DNA of 64,000 nt from Gammaproteobacteria bacterium UBA2965 (GTDB taxonomy: Bacteria > Pseudomonadota > Gammaproteobacteria > Pseudomonadales > Azotimanducaceae), in assembly GCA_002348385.1 (NCBI GenBank), contig DEBD01000038.1, positions 1 to 64,000 of the forward strand. Reading direction: 5' to 3'. The notes below the pieces were generated by a model. It was not told where the DNA came from, searched no databases, and worked only from the letters and a program-made list of their open reading frames with translations. The position numbers were made by a program, and so were the translations under genes. Below, one piece after another: positions 51,486 to 60,770 of this stretch. Each line of letters opens with the position of its first letter. The stretch's first letter is position 1.

Positions 51486-52826
51486 CTACGCTAGCAAAGC
51501 GCGGGCGTTGAGTTGCCGTCCTACTGTCGCCAGCATCGCGAGCGCCCACACGATGTGGAAGCTGACCAGTGCGTATCCTGCGCCGATCAGTCCGAAGTCG
51601 GCGACCAGAGCTGCGAGCAGGGCGATGTAAAAAATCGTTGTAACGAAGTGAATGGCTAAAGCCAGCTGTGGCTTACGCAGCGCCATGATGGCTGGAGACA
51701 ATGGTAATGCCAATGCCCACACGAACATGCCGGCCATACACCAGGTCGTGACGGCGTATGCCGCCACGAACTCGGTGCCAAATGCCAGGTGGAGGATCTG
51801 ATCACCCAGGGCGACGAAGGTGATCAGCGCTGCCCCCGTCAACGTGCCGAGCATCATTGATGCTTGCCTCATGAAGCCGACGATCTCCATGGTACGGCTA
51901 TTGGTAATCATGCGTGCAAGCTCCGGATAGATGGTCTGATAGAACGGCCCGGTGATCTTGCCCAGCGCGCTGGTGAGCGTGCGGGCAATTCTATAGAGGC
52001 CCACGGCGGCAACGTCCAGCAGGGCGTTGACCACGAAAATATCAGCATCGCGTACTACCCGCACCATACTGTCCGCGTTGGTGGATACTACGAAGCGCCA
52101 GATTCCCGGACACTTGTCGGGCAGCTCTCGAATAGGGTGCGGCGTGGCGGTGAGGATCTGTTCCCGCTTCGCCGCGCGTATCGCATAGGCAAAAAAAGCA
52201 AGCTGCCCGATGATGTTGTTGGCAGCCGTGGTCGTCAGATAGACGATCAAACGCGTTTCGCCCAGAGCCCACAGCACGCTGACGGTGACCAGCTGCAGAG
52301 CAGTTCCCAGGTTGTCGAAAATGGCCTGGGGAACGAATCGGTCGTGAATGCGAAACAGGGCCGTTGGAGCGCTGGTCCAGTTGAACATCAGGATGGCGCC
52401 GGCCACTGCCACGCCGGGGAGGGCGAGCTCTCCTAACCCGAACCACGCTGGAACCAGCAGTGCAGCGCAAAGCGCGATGGCATATCCCACCACGCCGCTG
52501 GCTATATCCAGCAGCCAGCCGAAGCGCAGCAGGCCGTGCAGCAACGGCTTGTCGTCTTGTGCGAGCGCCTCGGTGCCATACTGGATGAGCCCTTTCCATG
52601 CCTGAAAGCTGGTCAGGCGACCGACGAGCGCCACGAAAGCACCGAACAGCGCGTAGACACCGAACTGCTCTATGGGCAGCGCCCTGGTCAGGACTGCCAA
52701 GTACAGCAGGCCGATAATTCCGTTGCTGACGTTGCCGCTGAACACGATGCCCACATTGCGGAGCAGCTTCGCAAGGCGAGGGTAGCCACCGCTTCCTTGT
52801 GGCTGGGGGGTGGTTGTCTGCGTCAC
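51486..52826 (-). CDS. Polysaccharide flippase (Wzx/oligosaccharide translocase family)
   Basis: 446 residues with about 12 hydrophobic segments. The N-terminal GNVSNGIIGLLYLAVLTRAL and central FVVSTNADSMVRVVRDADIFVVNALLD match the MOP-family polysaccharide transporter. It moves lipid-linked glycans across the inner membrane. First in the leftward glycan operon. Confidence 0.88.
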   Translation of the reverse strand: MTQTTTPQPQGSGGYPRLAKLLRNVGIVFSGNVSNGIIGLLYLAVLTRALPIEQFGVYALFGAFVALVGRLTSFQAWKGLIQYGTEALAQDDKPLLHGLLRFGWLLDIASGVVGYAIALCAALLVPAWFGLGELALPGVAVAGAILMFNWTSAPTALFRIHDRFVPQAIFDNLGTALQLVTVSVLWALGETRLIVYLTTTAANNIIGQLAFFAYAIRAAKREQILTATPHPIRELPDKCPGIWRFVVSTNADSMVRVVRDADIFVVNALLDVAAVGLYRIARTLTSALGKITGPFYQTIYPELARMITNSRTMEIVGFMRQASMMLGTLTGAALITFVALGDQILHLAFGTEFVAAYAVTTWCMAGMFVWALALPLSPAIMALRKPQLALAIHFVTTIFYIALLAALVADFGLIGAGYALVSFHIVWALAMLATVGRQLNARALLA

Positions 52827-53189
52827 GCCAGCATTGTCCTATGCAGGGCTGTCCAGGCCGCCCGCAGTATATCAGTGCACCCTCTTGCCCGGCGGGACAG
52901 AAGCGAGCTGACTTCACGTTTCGCGAATGCGACCGCGGCATAATGCAATCTTTGGCGGATGTGCGCCGGAGATTCTCATAGGCTAGATAGCCGACGCCAC
53001 CACCGCACGGGTGAGATCGGGTGGCGTCATGCTTACGCATTGCTGCCTGCTTCTGCAGTTGTGTGACACGTTCCGTGCCGGAGAACTGTCGGTGGTGACC
53101 ACTACCCACGAATTTCGGCAGCGGCCCCGGTGCTATGAACTGCTGGCCGATGCTTTGATATGATGATTTCTTGAAGTTGGAGAATACCT
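52827..53189. other. Intergenic region with a long inverted repeat
   Basis: 363 bp between the divergent flippase and acyl-CoA dehydrogenase genes. GACGCCACC (52993-53001) pairs perfectly with GGTGGCGTC (53020-53028) across an 18-nt loop. I see no ORF with support and no clear promoter boxes, although promoters in both directions are expected. Confidence 0.4.
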
Positions 53190-54404
53190 TTGGATTTTTC
53201 CTTTTCCGACAGTGATCGGCAATTTCAGCAGGAAGTACGGACCTGGCTGGAAGAAGCATGGCCGCAATACATGCGTGACAAGAAAGCGCACAGTGCTATG
53301 GGAAGGCTCTCGAAGCAGGATCAGGTGGAGTGGCAAGGGCGGCTGGCTGAGAAAGGCTGGGCGGCGCCTAACTGGCCGGTGGAGCATGGCGGGGCCGGAT
53401 TCACGGCTACTCAGAACTACATCTTTGATCTGGAGACCGCCAGGGTGGGAGCCCCCGGCACGGTCCCGTTCGGCATAACCATGGTTGCGCCGGTGATCAT
53501 GAAGTTTGGAACCCAGAGGCAGAAAGAAAAGTACCTTCCGGATATTCTCGCCAGCAACGTCTGGTGGTGCCAGGGGTACTCCGAGCCTGGCTCTGGATCC
53601 GACTTGGCGTCACTGTCGTGCAAGGCCGAGGACATGGGCGATCACTACCTGGTGAATGGCACCAAAACATGGACCACCATGGCCCAGTATGCAGACATGA
53701 TGTTCTGCCTCGTGCGCACCAGCGTGGAAGACCGCCCCCAGAAAGGTATCAGCTTTCTGCTCATAGACATGACAACTCCTGGTGTGAGCGTGTCGCCCAT
53801 TGTCACTCTGGATGTGCCTGCGGAGGGTTTTCAGGAGATCAACTCGGTCTACTTCGAAGACGTTAAGGTGCCCAAAGAGAATCTGGTGGGCGAGCAGGGC
53901 GATGGCTGGACCTGCGCGAAATACCTTCTGGAATTCGAACGTGGTAACGCCTACTCGCCGGCTCTGAAGCATGCGCTGGGCAACATCCGCACGATGATGG
54001 TTGCGGAGGGTGACGGAGCGGGAGGCACCCTGACCGATGACCTGGATCTGAAGGCTCGGGCCGACGATCTGGAGGTGCAGATACTGGCAATGGAGTTCAC
54101 CGAGCTGCGCATTCTGGGTGCGTTGGCGGCGGGACAGAATGTGGGTCCGGAGTCGTCCATTCTGAAAACGCGGGGCACCGAGCTGCAGCAGGCCGTGGCG
54201 GCACTTGCCCTCGACGTGGTGGGTGGCTACGGGCTTGCGTTGGACACCTCGGCGCCGGTGGAGGGCGACAATGTCACGCCGGTGGGCCCTGATTACGCCA
54301 ACGGCGTTGCTCAGCACTACTTCAACGTGCGCAAGGTGAGCATCTACGCCGGTAGTAACGAGATTCAGCGCAACATCATGGCCAAGCTGGTCCTGGGGCT
54401 ATAG
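53190..54404 (+). CDS. Acyl-CoA dehydrogenase
   Basis: 404 residues with the ACAD fold: WCQGYSEPGSGSDLASL in the FAD-binding middle domain, KTWTTMAQYADMMFCLVRT, and the C-terminal YAGSNEIQRNIMAKL. It introduces a 2,3-double bond in an acyl-CoA. TTG start 53190 with GGAG upstream; no alternative upstream ATG. It is flanked by glycan genes but has no evident connection to them. Confidence 0.92.
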   Translation: MDFSFSDSDRQFQQEVRTWLEEAWPQYMRDKKAHSAMGRLSKQDQVEWQGRLAEKGWAAPNWPVEHGGAGFTATQNYIFDLETARVGAPGTVPFGITMVAPVIMKFGTQRQKEKYLPDILASNVWWCQGYSEPGSGSDLASLSCKAEDMGDHYLVNGTKTWTTMAQYADMMFCLVRTSVEDRPQKGISFLLIDMTTPGVSVSPIVTLDVPAEGFQEINSVYFEDVKVPKENLVGEQGDGWTCAKYLLEFERGNAYSPALKHALGNIRTMMVAEGDGAGGTLTDDLDLKARADDLEVQILAMEFTELRILGALAAGQNVGPESSILKTRGTELQQAVAALALDVVGGYGLALDTSAPVEGDNVTPVGPDYANGVAQHYFNVRKVSIYAGSNEIQRNIMAKLVLGL

Positions 54405-54469
54405 CCGGTGTCGGTGGGGTGGCGATTGCCGCCCCTTGCAGCGGGCTCTCTCGGGGCTTCGCGGTTGCG

Positions 54470-55453
54470 TCAGGCAGACGGCCGAAGGCGTAGTACTGCC
54501 CTGGCCGTGCGGGCGGCCAACGCCAACAAGGGCCGCAACGGGGCGGGAAACGCGCGCCGCACTCTCTTTCTCCAGTTAATGGGTTTCGGCTTGGTGACGA
54601 TCACGTTCTCTACGAAAAAGTCGTCAGCGATCCGATCCCGCGCCATGTATGGTGGGTGCTGCAGCGGGAATTCCATGGCTTCCAGCGCTAGATTCGCGAT
54701 AGCGGAGGATCCATGCAGATGCGTGCCGTCGGGGCCATGGCCGATATTGGTCAGTAGCGAGGCGTTTGGTAGTACGGTCAGACCCGATTGGGCCCAGCAG
54801 GCAAACGTCCACTGGTAGTCCCAGAAATCAATCTCACCGGGTGTGTCGTGCGCCCGATCGAACTGGGTCGACCAATATCGTTCTCCTTCCGGGTGATTCA
54901 CAATGGCGTGTAACCAATCCGTGTCGCGCAGGAGCGGCCACGCAGCGATGCCGAAGTCGAAGTGGCGCCATGCCCGGCGCCACGTTGCAAACCCACCAAG
55001 ACAGATGTTGTGGAACGAATAGAAGTAGCTGAAGGGTCCTCGGCGTTGACCGAATTGCAGGTTCTGGCCACTGATTTGCATGACTCGCTCGTCGCTCTCA
55101 AACCGCTCCAATAGCTCGTCGCAGAACTTAAAGAAGGTCGGGTGAGGTACGCAGTCGTCTTCCAGAATGATGGCTCGGTCGACGTGTTCGAAAACCCAGT
55201 TGATACCCGTAGCGGGGCGAGCGCCGCATCCCAGATTGGTGTCTGAAAAGTTGGTGTGTACTTCACATGGCCAGTCAACGTGTTCCACCACTTGGCGTGC
55301 GGCGGCGCATTTCTCTTGATCGTCCGGATGGTCTTCGCGTGGCCCGTCAGCGATCAGGAACAGCTGTCTCGGCTTCGCGCGGGCGATCTCGGAGAACACC
55401 CGGTGAGTCAGGTCGGCCCGATTGAACAATATTAGGGCTACCGGCGTGTCCAT
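54470..55453 (-). CDS. Glycosyltransferase, family 2-like
   Basis: 327 residues starting with MDTPVALILFNRADLTHRVF and the nucleotide-sugar/metal motif AIILEDDCVPHPTFF (DD about residue 98), followed by WDYQWTFACW. It has no membrane segment. It probably adds a sugar to the same surface glycan as the operon to its right, although separated from it by the acyl-CoA dehydrogenase gene. Convergent with that gene. Confidence 0.82.
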   Translation of the reverse strand: MDTPVALILFNRADLTHRVFSEIARAKPRQLFLIADGPREDHPDDQEKCAAARQVVEHVDWPCEVHTNFSDTNLGCGARPATGINWVFEHVDRAIILEDDCVPHPTFFKFCDELLERFESDERVMQISGQNLQFGQRRGPFSYFYSFHNICLGGFATWRRAWRHFDFGIAAWPLLRDTDWLHAIVNHPEGERYWSTQFDRAHDTPGEIDFWDYQWTFACWAQSGLTVLPNASLLTNIGHGPDGTHLHGSSAIANLALEAMEFPLQHPPYMARDRIADDFFVENVIVTKPKPINWRKRVRRAFPAPLRPLLALAARTARAVLRLRPSA

Positions 55454-55629
55454 GGCTGCTCTCGTGTTCCGGTTCGGCTAGCACTAGCCCGATATTCTAC
55501 GGTTGTTGGCAACAGAATGTTGTGACGTGTTGATAGTAGTTGGCCATCCCGATTCTGGCCACCGAGTGGCCTGGAATCCACCATTTCAAGGGCCCTAGCA
55601 TGGTGATGCCAAGCAGATACCCTTCAGTA

Positions 55630-55660
55630 TTGCCAGTTGGCAAGGGGTCCCTGCTAGAAT
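55630..55660 (+). promoter_or_regulatory. Palindrome and putative promoter before the PNPOx-like gene
   Basis: TTGCCA-gt-TGGCAA (55630-55643) is a perfect 6-bp inverted repeat, and TAGAAT (55655-55660) is a possible -10 at 19 bp from the first TTGCCA or 11 bp from the end of the repeat. The spacing is not ideal for either reading, so the palindrome may be an operator overlapping the -35 region. Confidence 0.35.
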
Positions 55661-55702
55661 CAGCCCAGCAAATTCGATTCCGATACAGCACGGGGGTACG
55701 CC

Positions 55703-56266
55703 ATGGAGGCGAAGCAGAACTGGGAAAAAGAATCCATCTATCCGTTCGAAGAGGAGCGCAAGCGGCTCATGCTCGAAAATGCCAGCGAGTGCACCTTTAA
55801 CTGGGTGACCAAGGAAGGCTGGCCTGTGGGCGTGATCATGTCGTATCTATGGCACGACGGATGCATCTGGGTCACGGCCGCACGTCACCGTCACCGCATC
55901 TCCGCAATTCGCCGCGACCCGCGCGTATCCGTGGTGATCAGCGGCGCCTGCCATCCCGATGCGCCGTTCGGCTCTATCACCATCAAGGGCCGGGCCATCG
56001 TTCACGAGGACCGGGCCACCAAAGATTGGTTTTATCCGGCGTTTACCACCAAAGGTCAGGCAGACGAGGGCGCGGCAGAGGCATTTCGCAAGCAACTCGA
56101 CTCCCCTCTGCGCGTCGTCGTTCAGGTCATCCCGGAAAAGTGGATCGAGTGGGATGGAACCAAGGTGGGCCTGCATGCCATGGGGCAACTGCCTGACGAC
56201 CAGAAGGGCCCGGAGCTAAGCTCTGACGCCGAGCGTTGGGCGAAGGAGTCCGAAAAGGAGAGCTAG
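55703..56266 (+). CDS. Pyridoxamine 5'-phosphate oxidase-like FMN-binding protein
   Basis: 187 residues. The split-barrel flavin fold is suggested by GVIMSYLWHDGCIWVTAARHRHRISAIRRDP and VVISG, then SITIKGRAIVHED. True PdxH is longer and has a different C-terminus; this is probably another member of the family that binds FMN or F420. Start ATG 55703 follows GGGGGTACGCC. Function not assigned. Confidence 0.85.
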   Translation: MEAKQNWEKESIYPFEEERKRLMLENASECTFNWVTKEGWPVGVIMSYLWHDGCIWVTAARHRHRISAIRRDPRVSVVISGACHPDAPFGSITIKGRAIVHEDRATKDWFYPAFTTKGQADEGAAEAFRKQLDSPLRVVVQVIPEKWIEWDGTKVGLHAMGQLPDDQKGPELSSDAERWAKESEKES

Positions 56267-56380
56267 CCTGGTTGGGTGTGATGTGGCCCTAACCTCGATG
56301 AGCCATGGCGGGGAGCTGCGCGACGGATGGCAGCTCGCCCCTGGCTTGGCTGTTCACGACTGGCTCTGCGCTAGGTAGTG

Positions 56381-58873
56381 CTATCCCACTACGAAGTTCA
56401 GCAACCGCCCTGGCACGAAGATCACCCGTCGGACTTCCACTCCCTCTAGGTGCCGGGCAACGTTGTCTTCGGCGCGCGCCATGGCTTCGGCCTGGTCTTG
56501 CGACATGTCCGGCGCGCCCGAGATCTTGCCGCGCAGCTTGCCGTTCACCTGCACTCCCAGCTCGACCACGTCGTCGGACGCCTTGGCTTCGTCGAAATCC
56601 GGCCAGTTGCGCTGGCTGAAGATGCTCTCGTCGTGCCCCAGGTGCTGCCATAGCTCTTCGGCCAGGTGGGGTGCGAACGGGGCCACCATCACCACCACGG
56701 GTTCGATCTCTTCGGTGCTGACCGCTCGCCCGCCGGCACGCACCGTGTTGAGGTATTCCATGAGGGCCGCAATCGCGGTGTTGTAGCCGAGCTCGGGAAT
56801 CTGTTGGGTGGCCTGCTTGATGGTCTTGTGCAGCTTGCGTTCCACCGCGTCATCGATCCCGCCTCCCGGCTGCGCATTGCCTACCGTGTCCCAAAGCCGG
56901 GTGAGGAAACCGTAGGGCCCTTGAATGCCTTCGTCGCGATAATCGCCACCTTCTTCGAAGGGACCCATGAACATGAGGTACGTGCGGAATGTGTCCGCCC
57001 CGTACTGCTCAATAATGCTGTCCGGCGTGATCACGTTGCCCCGGCTTTTGGACATCTTGGCGCCGTTGCGGGTAATCAGGCCGTGGGCACGGAATCGCTG
57101 GAAAGGTTCCTCGAACAGGATGTGGCCCAGATCCTTCAACGCCATGGTGACGAAGCGCGAGTACAGCAGGTGTAGAACGGCATGTTCCTGGCCGCCGATG
57201 TAGCTGTTTACGGGCAGCCAATGGGTGGTGAGCTGCGAATCCATGGGTTCTTCGGCGCTATCCGTGGAGGGGTAGCGCAGGAAGTACCAGGAGGAGTCGA
57301 GAAATGTATCCGACACGTCGGTCTCGCGGCGCGCGGCTTTCCCGCAGCTTGGGCAGTCCGTCTGGTACCAGCTTTCCACCCGGGCTAGTGGACTCACACC
57401 GGAATCGTCGGGTTTGAAGTCCTCGATTCTCGGCAGCACCACGGGCAGTTCGCTCTCCGGCACGGCCACGGCGCCGCAGTTGTCGCAGTGCACGATGGGA
57501 ATCGGTGGGCCCCAGTAGCGCTGTCGGGAGATGCACCAGTCACGCAGCCGGTAGTTGATCTTGAGTTCTCCCAGACCCCGCTCAGCCAGCCATTCGGTGA
57601 TGGTTCGCTTGGCCTCGCTTGCGTCCGTGCCGTCGAAGCTGGCGGAGTTCACCAGACGGCCATCGCCCACGTAGACCTCGGGCAGCGGCGTTGTGGCGTC
57701 GTCGCCGTCACCGGCGATCACTCGACGGATCTCTATCCCCATGGCGCTGGCAAACTCAAAGTCGCGCTCGTCGTGGGCGGGAACCGCCATGATGGCGCCT
57801 GTCCCGTATTCCATGAGCACGTAGTCGGCGATCCAGACGGGGATGGCTTCGCCTGTGGCGCCGTTACGGCAGTAACCGCCGGTGAAGACGCCGGTTTTTT
57901 CCTTGTCGATTTTTTGGCGGCTCACCAGGTCTGTTTTGGCTGCTTGCTCCCGATACGCCCCTACGGCTGAGCGCTGTGCGTCTGAGGTAAAGCCGTCCAC
58001 CAATGGGTGCTCGGGAGACAGGACCATGAACGTCGCCCCAAACACAGTGTCCGGCCGCGTGGTGAACACTTCCACCACGGCCTCGGCTGCTGCTGCGGTT
58101 ACCTGCTCGGTGGCAACGGCAGTCGGCGGGGCGTCGGCAGGCCCGATGACGGGAAAGCGCAACGTGGCGCCCTCGCTGCGGCCGATCCAGTTGTGCTGTG
58201 CTTTCTTGGTGCTCTCCGACCAGTCTATGTGCGCCAGGTTGTCGAGCAGTCGCTGGGCGTACTCGGTGATCTTGAAGAACCACTGAGCGATATTGCGTTG
58301 TTCTACCGCGCTGTCGCAGCGTTCGCACAAACCCTGGATCACCTGCTCGTTGGCGAGAACCGTCATGCACGACGGGCACCAGTTGACGGGTGCGGCCTTG
58401 CGTTCGGCCAGGCCGGCGTTGAACAGCTGCAGAAATACCCACTGGGTCCACTTGTAGTAGTCGGGGTCTGTGGTGTCCACCGTGTGATTCCAGTCGTACA
58501 TGCCACCGATGGCGCGCAGCTGGCGGGTGAAGTTGGCTACGTTGCTGGGAATGAGGTCCATCGGATGCACGCCCTGCTTCAGGGCGAAGTTCTCCGAATG
58601 GATGCCAAAGGCATCGAAGCCGATGGGCTCGAACACATCGTATCCCATCAACTGGTGGAACCTGCCGTGCACGTCCGCACCGGTGAAGGCGTACATATTG
58701 CCCACGTGCAGCCCCTCCGCGGACGGATAGGGGAACATCATCAGGTTGTAATAGGGGTGCTCGGCGGTACGCAGCTGATCCGCCGTGCGCACGTTGGTGT
58801 CACGCGTATCCCACTCGCGGCGCCATTTTTCCTCGATGGCGGCGGGGTCGTAGCTATTTGGCTGGTCACCCAT
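56381..58873 (-). CDS. leuS: Leucyl-tRNA synthetase (LeuS)
   Basis: 830 residues. Catalytic motifs are PYPSAEGLHVGN (HIGH-equivalent HVGN) and KMSKSRGN; the editing domain contains FTTRPDTVFGATF and the T-rich region typical of bacterial LeuRS. It charges tRNA-Leu and hydrolyses mis-charged products. In related genomes leuS lies between lnt and lptE; here those two are adjacent at 40.08 kb and leuS is 16 kb away on the other strand. Confidence 0.96.
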   Translation of the reverse strand: MGDQPNSYDPAAIEEKWRREWDTRDTNVRTADQLRTAEHPYYNLMMFPYPSAEGLHVGNMYAFTGADVHGRFHQLMGYDVFEPIGFDAFGIHSENFALKQGVHPMDLIPSNVANFTRQLRAIGGMYDWNHTVDTTDPDYYKWTQWVFLQLFNAGLAERKAAPVNWCPSCMTVLANEQVIQGLCERCDSAVEQRNIAQWFFKITEYAQRLLDNLAHIDWSESTKKAQHNWIGRSEGATLRFPVIGPADAPPTAVATEQVTAAAAEAVVEVFTTRPDTVFGATFMVLSPEHPLVDGFTSDAQRSAVGAYREQAAKTDLVSRQKIDKEKTGVFTGGYCRNGATGEAIPVWIADYVLMEYGTGAIMAVPAHDERDFEFASAMGIEIRRVIAGDGDDATTPLPEVYVGDGRLVNSASFDGTDASEAKRTITEWLAERGLGELKINYRLRDWCISRQRYWGPPIPIVHCDNCGAVAVPESELPVVLPRIEDFKPDDSGVSPLARVESWYQTDCPSCGKAARRETDVSDTFLDSSWYFLRYPSTDSAEEPMDSQLTTHWLPVNSYIGGQEHAVLHLLYSRFVTMALKDLGHILFEEPFQRFRAHGLITRNGAKMSKSRGNVITPDSIIEQYGADTFRTYLMFMGPFEEGGDYRDEGIQGPYGFLTRLWDTVGNAQPGGGIDDAVERKLHKTIKQATQQIPELGYNTAIAALMEYLNTVRAGGRAVSTEEIEPVVVMVAPFAPHLAEELWQHLGHDESIFSQRNWPDFDEAKASDDVVELGVQVNGKLRGKISGAPDMSQDQAEAMARAEDNVARHLEGVEVRRVIFVPGRLLNFVVG

Positions 58874-58904
58874 GACTAATGGGTACTCCCATGTTGGGTG
58901 AGCG

Positions 58905-59192
58905 TTACCCGATGACTTCGAGCCGTTGAATGTCGGGTGCGCCGGCCATCAGTCCGCGGAAGCTTGCCCCGGACGCCTTGAGATGTTCGGTTTCACCGTG
59001 GGCTTCTACGTCTTCTTCGGTATCGTAGAGTTCCAGCATCAGGTAGTTGCCGCCGGCGTCCTTGCACAGCGTGTAAAGCTGGTTGCCGGGCTCGTTGGCG
59101 CGCACCTGGGCGGCCAGATTCAGCATGGCGGTTTCGAATTCGGCTTCTTTGCCTTCGGCTACGTTAAGCTTGGCAATTACTGCGATCATCAT
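58905..59192 (-). CDS. Antibiotic biosynthesis monooxygenase (ABM) domain protein, YgiN-like
   Basis: 95 residues from ATG 59192 (a second ATG follows immediately). The dimeric alpha-beta barrel ABM pattern is visible: AVIAKLNVAEGKEAEFE, NLAAQVRANEPGNQLYTL and a late ELYDTEEDVEAHGETEHLKA with the conserved His. Possible quinol or small-molecule monooxygenase. It is separate from leuS and divergent from the Nudix gene. Confidence 0.85.
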   Translation of the reverse strand: MMIAVIAKLNVAEGKEAEFETAMLNLAAQVRANEPGNQLYTLCKDAGGNYLMLELYDTEEDVEAHGETEHLKASGASFRGLMAGAPDIQRLEVIG

Positions 59193-59237
59193 CAGTCCCC
59201 GTCGGAAAGGGCGCGAGGATAGCAAGGGGCCGGACGG

Positions 59238-59786
59238 ATGCACAGACGACGACTGCTGGAAATGTTGCGAGACTATGCGCGCCGGCACCCGGCGGAGGTG
59301 CTCACGACAGACCGGTTTATCGATTTCGTCGAGCGCTACGAGCGCTGTTTCGAGAGTGATTGCTGGGCCGGACACGTTACCGGATCCGCCTGGCTGGTTA
59401 GTCCGGACGGCGCAGATGTGCTCCTGACCCACCACAAAAAGCTCGATCGTTGGTTGCAGCTCGGCGGCCACAGCGACGGCGAGACCAACACGTTGCGGGT
59501 GGCCGTCAAGGAAGCCGAGGAGGAATCGGGGCTCTTGGTCAGGCCGTTAAGCGAGCAGGTGTTCGACCTGGACGTGCACGAGATTCCGGCCCGAGGCGCT
59601 GCCCCGGCGCATTTGCATTTCGACGTGCGTTTCGCGCTGCAGAGTTCGTCGGGTAGAGACTTCAGCGTCAGTGGCGAATCTCATGCCCTGGCTTGGGCCC
59701 CGGCGCATGACCTTTCAGCCTACACCGACGAGGAGTCGGTGCTGCGGATGTCACGTAAGTGGTTGAAATATAAGGACTTTTGGTGA
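59238..59786 (+). CDS. Nudix hydrolase
   Basis: 182 residues. The Nudix box is LGGHSDGETN followed by VAVKEAEEESGL (the usual RExxEExG with Lys for Arg), about residues 75-97. It hydrolyses a nucleoside diphosphate linked to another group. The N-terminal region (MHRRRLLEMLRDYARRHP) is helical and probably gives substrate specificity. Start ATG 59238. Confidence 0.88.
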   Translation: MHRRRLLEMLRDYARRHPAEVLTTDRFIDFVERYERCFESDCWAGHVTGSAWLVSPDGADVLLTHHKKLDRWLQLGGHSDGETNTLRVAVKEAEEESGLLVRPLSEQVFDLDVHEIPARGAAPAHLHFDVRFALQSSSGRDFSVSGESHALAWAPAHDLSAYTDEESVLRMSRKWLKYKDFW

Positions 59787-59804
59787 TTGGCAAATAGAAG
59801 CGGG

Positions 59805-60770
59805 CTAATATAGGTGGCAGGCTACCTCGCGGTTTGTGTCAGCCAGGGGAATCAACTCCGGCGTCTGGTGCCGGCATTGTTCCATAGCCTTGGGGCAGCG
59901 ATTGGCGAAGCGGCACCCTTCGGGCACGTTCACCGGCGAAGGGATTTCGCCGGCGATGGTGGTGGAAGCCCGGTTTCGCTCGCTTTTCGGATCCGGCTCT
60001 GGGTTGGAGCCGACGAGTATCTCCGTATAGGGGTGCTTCGGCTCGAAGAACACCTCGTTGGCGGGGCCGATCTCCACCAGCGCCCCCAGGTACATCACGG
60101 CCATGCGGTCGCTCACGTAGCGCACCATGGACAGGTCGTGGGCGATGAACAGCAGGGTGAGCCCCATGGAGTCCTTCAGTTCGCCCAGCAGGTTGATCAC
60201 CTGTGCCTGCACCGATACGTCCAACGCCGATATGGGTTCGTCGCACACCACAAACTCGGGTTCCATGATCAACGCTCGCGCGATGCCGATGCGCTGGCGC
60301 TGACCGCCTGAGAATTCGTGGGGATAGCGGGACATGTGATCGGGTTCCAGCCCCACCCGCTTGAGCCACCCCGCCACCTGCTCGCGAACCTGTTGTGCGC
60401 TCAGATCCGAGTGCAGCCGCAGACCCTCGCCAATGACCTCGCCCACCGTCATGCGTGGGTTTAGCGAGGAGTAGGGGTCCTGGAAGATCATCTGCATTTT
60501 CTTTGCGTGAACCTGAAAATCTGCCGGCCGGTAAGCCTGAGGCAGCAACTCGCCGCGAAATCGCACGGAACCCGCTGTCTTGTCGTGCAGACCGACGACG
60601 GTCTTCCCGTACGTGGATTTTCCCGATCCGCTCTCGCCCACCAGCCCCACGATTTCCTGCTCGGCAATGGCAAGGCTCACGCCGTCTACGGCGTGGACCA
60701 CCTGCCGGCGGCCAAGGTCGAAATGCTTGGTGAGGTGGTCCGTCTCGAGTAGGGGGGGCGTGTCGCTCAC
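59805..60770 (-). CDS. dppF: Dipeptide/oligopeptide ABC transporter ATP-binding protein (DppF/OppF)
   Basis: 321 residues. Walker A GESGSGKST, signature FSGGQRQRIGIARAL, Walker B FVVCDEPISALDV and a C-terminal oligopeptide-transporter extension with CRFANRCPKAMEQC (Cys-rich 4Fe-4S-like or zinc motif) are all present. GTG start 60770 (GGAGG, 7-nt spacing) overlaps the dppD stop (GTGA). It drives import together with dppD. Confidence 0.93.
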   Translation of the reverse strand: MSDTPPLLETDHLTKHFDLGRRQVVHAVDGVSLAIAEQEIVGLVGESGSGKSTYGKTVVGLHDKTAGSVRFRGELLPQAYRPADFQVHAKKMQMIFQDPYSSLNPRMTVGEVIGEGLRLHSDLSAQQVREQVAGWLKRVGLEPDHMSRYPHEFSGGQRQRIGIARALIMEPEFVVCDEPISALDVSVQAQVINLLGELKDSMGLTLLFIAHDLSMVRYVSDRMAVMYLGALVEIGPANEVFFEPKHPYTEILVGSNPEPDPKSERNRASTTIAGEIPSPVNVPEGCRFANRCPKAMEQCRHQTPELIPLADTNREVACHLY

